A stretch of DNA of 7,100 nt from contig JAQVDA010000035.1 of NCBI GenBank assembly GCA_028698535.1, forward strand, positions 1 to 7,100, read 5' to 3'. Source of the stretch: Bacilli bacterium (lineage in GTDB: Bacteria > Bacillota_I > Bacilli_A > RF39 > UBA660). Shown one piece after another: positions 5,136-7,100 of this stretch. Position 1 is the stretch's first letter. The number at the start of each line of letters is the position of its first letter. The position numbers were made by a program, and so were the translations under genes. Below the pieces are notes generated by a model. It ran no database searches, had not been told where the DNA came from, and worked only from the letters and a program-made list of their open reading frames with translations.

Positions 5136-5916
5136 TGCCATTGTTGTTCTTGGCTTAGTTTTACCAATTATTTTTGTTGGTGGTAATTTGTTTTACTTAG
5201 CGGTTACCATCCTGGCGGTACTAGCATTAAGAGAATTACTAGCGGTTCGTAAGAGAGAAAGAGATTTACCTTTTATAATGAAGGTAATTGCCTATCTATT
5301 GTTAATTATGATGGTTTTAAATAATTATCATAATGTTGAATTTATTTATTATATTGATTATCGTTTACTTAGTTTGCTATTAATCTCATTATTGTTACCC
5401 TTAATATTATATTATAACGATAAGATATATAATATTAATGATGCCTTTTTTCTGATTGCGGCTATTTTTTTCTTAGGGATGGCTTTTAATTTATTAATCT
5501 TAATTAGGAATTTCAGTATCTATTACTTTATCTTTATTTTTCTTCTTATTACTATAACTGATACTTTTGCTTATATAACTGGCTACCTAATTGGGCAAAA
5601 TAAAATAGCACCGAAAATATCACCACATAAAACATGGGAAGGATTTATTGGGGGAAGTGTCTTTGGCACCATCATTAGTACTTTCTTTTATTATGATATA
5701 ATTAATAGTGATATTAATTTAATGCGCTTAATCCCTATCATTATTCTCTTAACAGTTATTGGGCAAATGGGTGATTTAGTCTTTAGTGCGATTAAAAGAT
5801 ATTATCGGAAAAAGGATTTTTCTAGTCTTATGCCCGGCCACGGTGGGGTACTAGATCGTTTAGACAGCACGATTTTTGTTATCATTGTTTTTACTTTATT
5901 TACAACTATTATTTAG
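5116..5916 (+). CDS. cdsA: Phosphatidate cytidylyltransferase (CDP-diglyceride synthase)
   Basis: Integral membrane enzyme that makes CDP-diacylglycerol from phosphatidate and CTP, the branch point to phosphatidylglycerol and cardiolipin. It has 266 residues, normal for the family, with about seven or eight hydrophobic segments (roughly 5-22, 27-43, 56-70, 83-100, 110-130, 134-155, 178-193, 203-218 and 251-266). The C-terminal CTP-transferase signature is complete: S224-x-x-K227-R228, then D234, P240, HGG at 242-244 and DRLD at 247-250. Also typical are TDTFAYITG (148-156) and the PHKTWEG motif at 170-176. The ATG at 5116 has GGAGGG (5103-5108) within uppS, and the first 20 bases overlap the uppS end. 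In many Bacilli dxr follows cdsA, but here rseP follows after 13 bases. Confidence 0.97.
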   Translation: MKQRVISAIVVLGLVLPIIFVGGNLFYLAVTILAVLALRELLAVRKRERDLPFIMKVIAYLLLIMMVLNNYHNVEFIYYIDYRLLSLLLISLLLPLILYYNDKIYNINDAFFLIAAIFFLGMAFNLLILIRNFSIYYFIFIFLLITITDTFAYITGYLIGQNKIAPKISPHKTWEGFIGGSVFGTIISTFFYYDIINSDINLMRLIPIIILLTVIGQMGDLVFSAIKRYYRKKDFSSLMPGHGGVLDRLDSTIFVIIVFTLFTTII

Positions 5917-5929
5917 AAAAGGGGACAAA

Positions 5930-6970
5930 ATGACTTTTATCTATTTTATTTTAATTTTAGGTATTACTATTTTTATTCATGAATTTGGGCACTTTTTATT
6001 TGCTAAAAGATATGGCGTTTATGTCTATGAGTTTGCGTTAGGGATGGGACCACGATTATTTAGTTTTCAGCGGCCTAATGATGAGACTATTTATGCTTTG
6101 CGTTTAATTCCCTTGGGTGGTTTTGTTCAACTGGCGGGTGAAACAACGACTGACGATATTAAAGCGCCACCAGGTACAAAACTGCAAGATAAAAAATGGC
6201 ATCAGCGTTTTTTCACTATAATAGCAGGGGCAATCTTTAATTTTCTGTTAGCTTTTATTTTGTTATTGATGATTGGTTTAGTTTATGGAGTGATTGAACA
6301 AAAACCGCTTGTTCATGATGTTATAGAAAACTATCCAGCGGTTACCGTTGGTATTAATAAAGGCGATCTTATTATCGCCGTTAATAATAAGACGGTGAGT
6401 ACTTGGGATGAGATGTTACTAGAACTGGAATTAGCTGATAAAACTAAACCAGTAATGATTAAGGTAAAAAAAGCTAATAAGCAAATAGAAACATATTACG
6501 TACCATTAAAAAAAGAAGTTGACAATAACCAAGAAGTTTATCGGCTAGGAATAGAAATAGCGGCTAATCGTGAGCGTGGTTTAATATTATCCTTTAATTA
6601 TGCGGTGGTTAAAACCAAGACCTTATTTAAAACCATGTTTGTTGTTATTAGTAATTTAATAACAGGCAATTTAACCATTGATCGTTTAGCTGGCCCAGTT
6701 GGTATCTATGGGATTGTTGGTGAACAAGCGAAAGCGGGATTAGAGAACGTTTTTTATTTAATTGCCTTTTTAAGTGTTAATGTTGGTTTTATTAATTTAA
6801 TTCCCTTTCCCGCTTTTGATGGTGGCCGCTTACTTTTTCTATTAATTGAAAAAATAAAAGGCAGTCCCATTTCTCAAAAAATAGAAAACCAAATTCATGC
6901 TGTTGGTTTTGTTTTATTAATCATGTTGTTATTATATATAACGTTTAATGATATTATAAAATTATTTTAA
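5930..6970 (+). CDS. rseP: Site-2 zinc metalloprotease RseP/RasP
   Basis: Intramembrane protease that cuts single-pass proteins already trimmed by a site-1 protease. In Bacillus RasP it acts on anti-sigma factors such as RsiW, on FtsL and on leftover signal peptides. It has 346 residues. The zinc motif HEFGH (17-21) lies in the first membrane helix, and the third zinc ligand D297 is in NLIPFPAFDGG (289-299). A single PDZ domain runs from about 125 to 200, with the GINKGDLIIAVN core at 141-152. Membrane helices are near 1-22, 95-120, 273-293 and 323-345. The frame is open back to 5876, but the start chosen is the ATG at 5930, preceded by AAAAGGGGA just after the cdsA stop; it gives the usual N-terminus directly before HExxH. 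The sporulation protease SpoIVFB is less likely because that branch lacks the PDZ domain and has a different layout. Location with uppS-cdsA supports RseP. Confidence 0.95.
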   Translation: MTFIYFILILGITIFIHEFGHFLFAKRYGVYVYEFALGMGPRLFSFQRPNDETIYALRLIPLGGFVQLAGETTTDDIKAPPGTKLQDKKWHQRFFTIIAGAIFNFLLAFILLLMIGLVYGVIEQKPLVHDVIENYPAVTVGINKGDLIIAVNNKTVSTWDEMLLELELADKTKPVMIKVKKANKQIETYYVPLKKEVDNNQEVYRLGIEIAANRERGLILSFNYAVVKTKTLFKTMFVVISNLITGNLTIDRLAGPVGIYGIVGEQAKAGLENVFYLIAFLSVNVGFINLIPFPAFDGGRLLFLLIEKIKGSPISQKIENQIHAVGFVLLIMLLLYITFNDIIKLF

Positions 6971-6995
6971 TAAAGATTATAGGGAGGTCGTTATA

Positions 6996-7100
6996 GTGAA
7001 TCGGGAAACGCGCCAGCGAATATTATCTTTATGTCCTGAGTATCACAATATCAGTAATTATCTTTATCAAAAGCGGGATGGTATTACCCGCCGTTTAATA
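6996..7100 (+). CDS. Start of an unidentified gene, cut by the window end
   Basis: An open frame begins at GTG 6996, eight bases after the strong site AGGGAGG (6981-6987), and runs to the window edge without a stop. The 35 visible residues are polar and basic, rich in Arg, Tyr and Gln, with a single Cys at residue 13. They contain no signal peptide, membrane helix or motif I recognise. The gene lies 25 bases after rseP with no terminator between them, so it should be the fourth gene of the envelope operon. In Bacilli rseP is usually followed by proS or polC. The N-terminus is not like ProS as I know it, and PolC N-termini are too variable to decide. No function is assigned. Confidence 0.7.
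   Translation, partial: MNRETRQRILSLCPEYHNISNYLYQKRDGITRRLI

Noticed and set aside
5876..5929. Earlier in-frame start for rseP within cdsA
   Set aside because: It lacks a ribosome site, overlaps cdsA by 41 bases and adds an extra segment before the usual N-terminus; the ATG at 5930 follows AAAAGGGGA.
227..6970. Mycoplasma-type genetic code with TGA as Trp
   Set aside because: No reading frame holds an internal TGA and the Trp codons are TGG, so the standard code is sufficient.
1..7100. CRISPR arrays, insertion sequences, tRNA or rRNA genes, prophage or defence genes
   Set aside because: I saw no spaced direct repeats, no transposase-like frames or terminal repeats, and no tRNA-like cloverleaf; all space is taken by housekeeping genes, cotE and short intergenic signals.

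Overview
The window is AT-rich, by eye about one third G+C, and every gene reads on the + strand. It looks like a low-G+C member of the Bacilli, possibly an uncultured lineage near the Mollicutes branch. Pointers to this are a T-box leader on an aminoacyl-tRNA synthetase gene, strong AGGAGG-type ribosome binding sites, several GTG starts, an uppS-cdsA-rseP order as in Firmicutes, and a recognisable outer spore-coat protein CotE. Trp is written TGG throughout and no reading frame contains an internal TGA, so the standard bacterial code fits. The species cannot be named from the sequence.

Positions 1-1530: the 3' part of a T-box riboswitch, with a mutually exclusive antiterminator and terminator, followed by serS (seryl-tRNA synthetase) and its terminator. 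The acceptor-sensing bulge reads TGGC, as expected for a tRNA ending GCCA, which fits tRNA-Ser. Positions 1526-3100: an extended -10 promoter, miaB (tRNA methylthiotransferase), and one or two terminator hairpins. Positions 3040-3728: cotE, a spore-coat morphogenetic protein gene. Its upstream region holds matches to sporulation sigma-E and sigma-K promoters, and a terminator follows it. The miaB-cotE proximity echoes the Bacillus ymcB(miaB)-ymcA-cotE-mutSL region, but here ymcA is absent and mutS does not follow.

Positions 3710-4316: a strong sigma-A-type promoter, whose -35 box lies inside the cotE terminator hairpin, drives rpsP (ribosomal protein S16) and khpA (KH-domain RNA-binding protein). 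These are coupled by a one-base stop/start overlap and end in a terminator. Positions 4318-7100: a second promoter drives uppS, cdsA, rseP and the start of an unidentified gene cut by the window end. This is an envelope operon: UppS makes the C55 lipid carrier for wall synthesis, CdsA makes CDP-diacylglycerol for phospholipids, and RseP is the membrane site-2 protease. The dxr gene often found between cdsA and rseP in Bacilli is absent.

Most genes are ordinary housekeeping genes and I see no wholly new system. The most informative points are cotE with its sporulation-type promoter candidates, the terminator/promoter overlap before rpsP, the non-canonical motifs of the SerRS, the start-stop ATGTGA at the uppS start, and the unassigned gene at the right edge.
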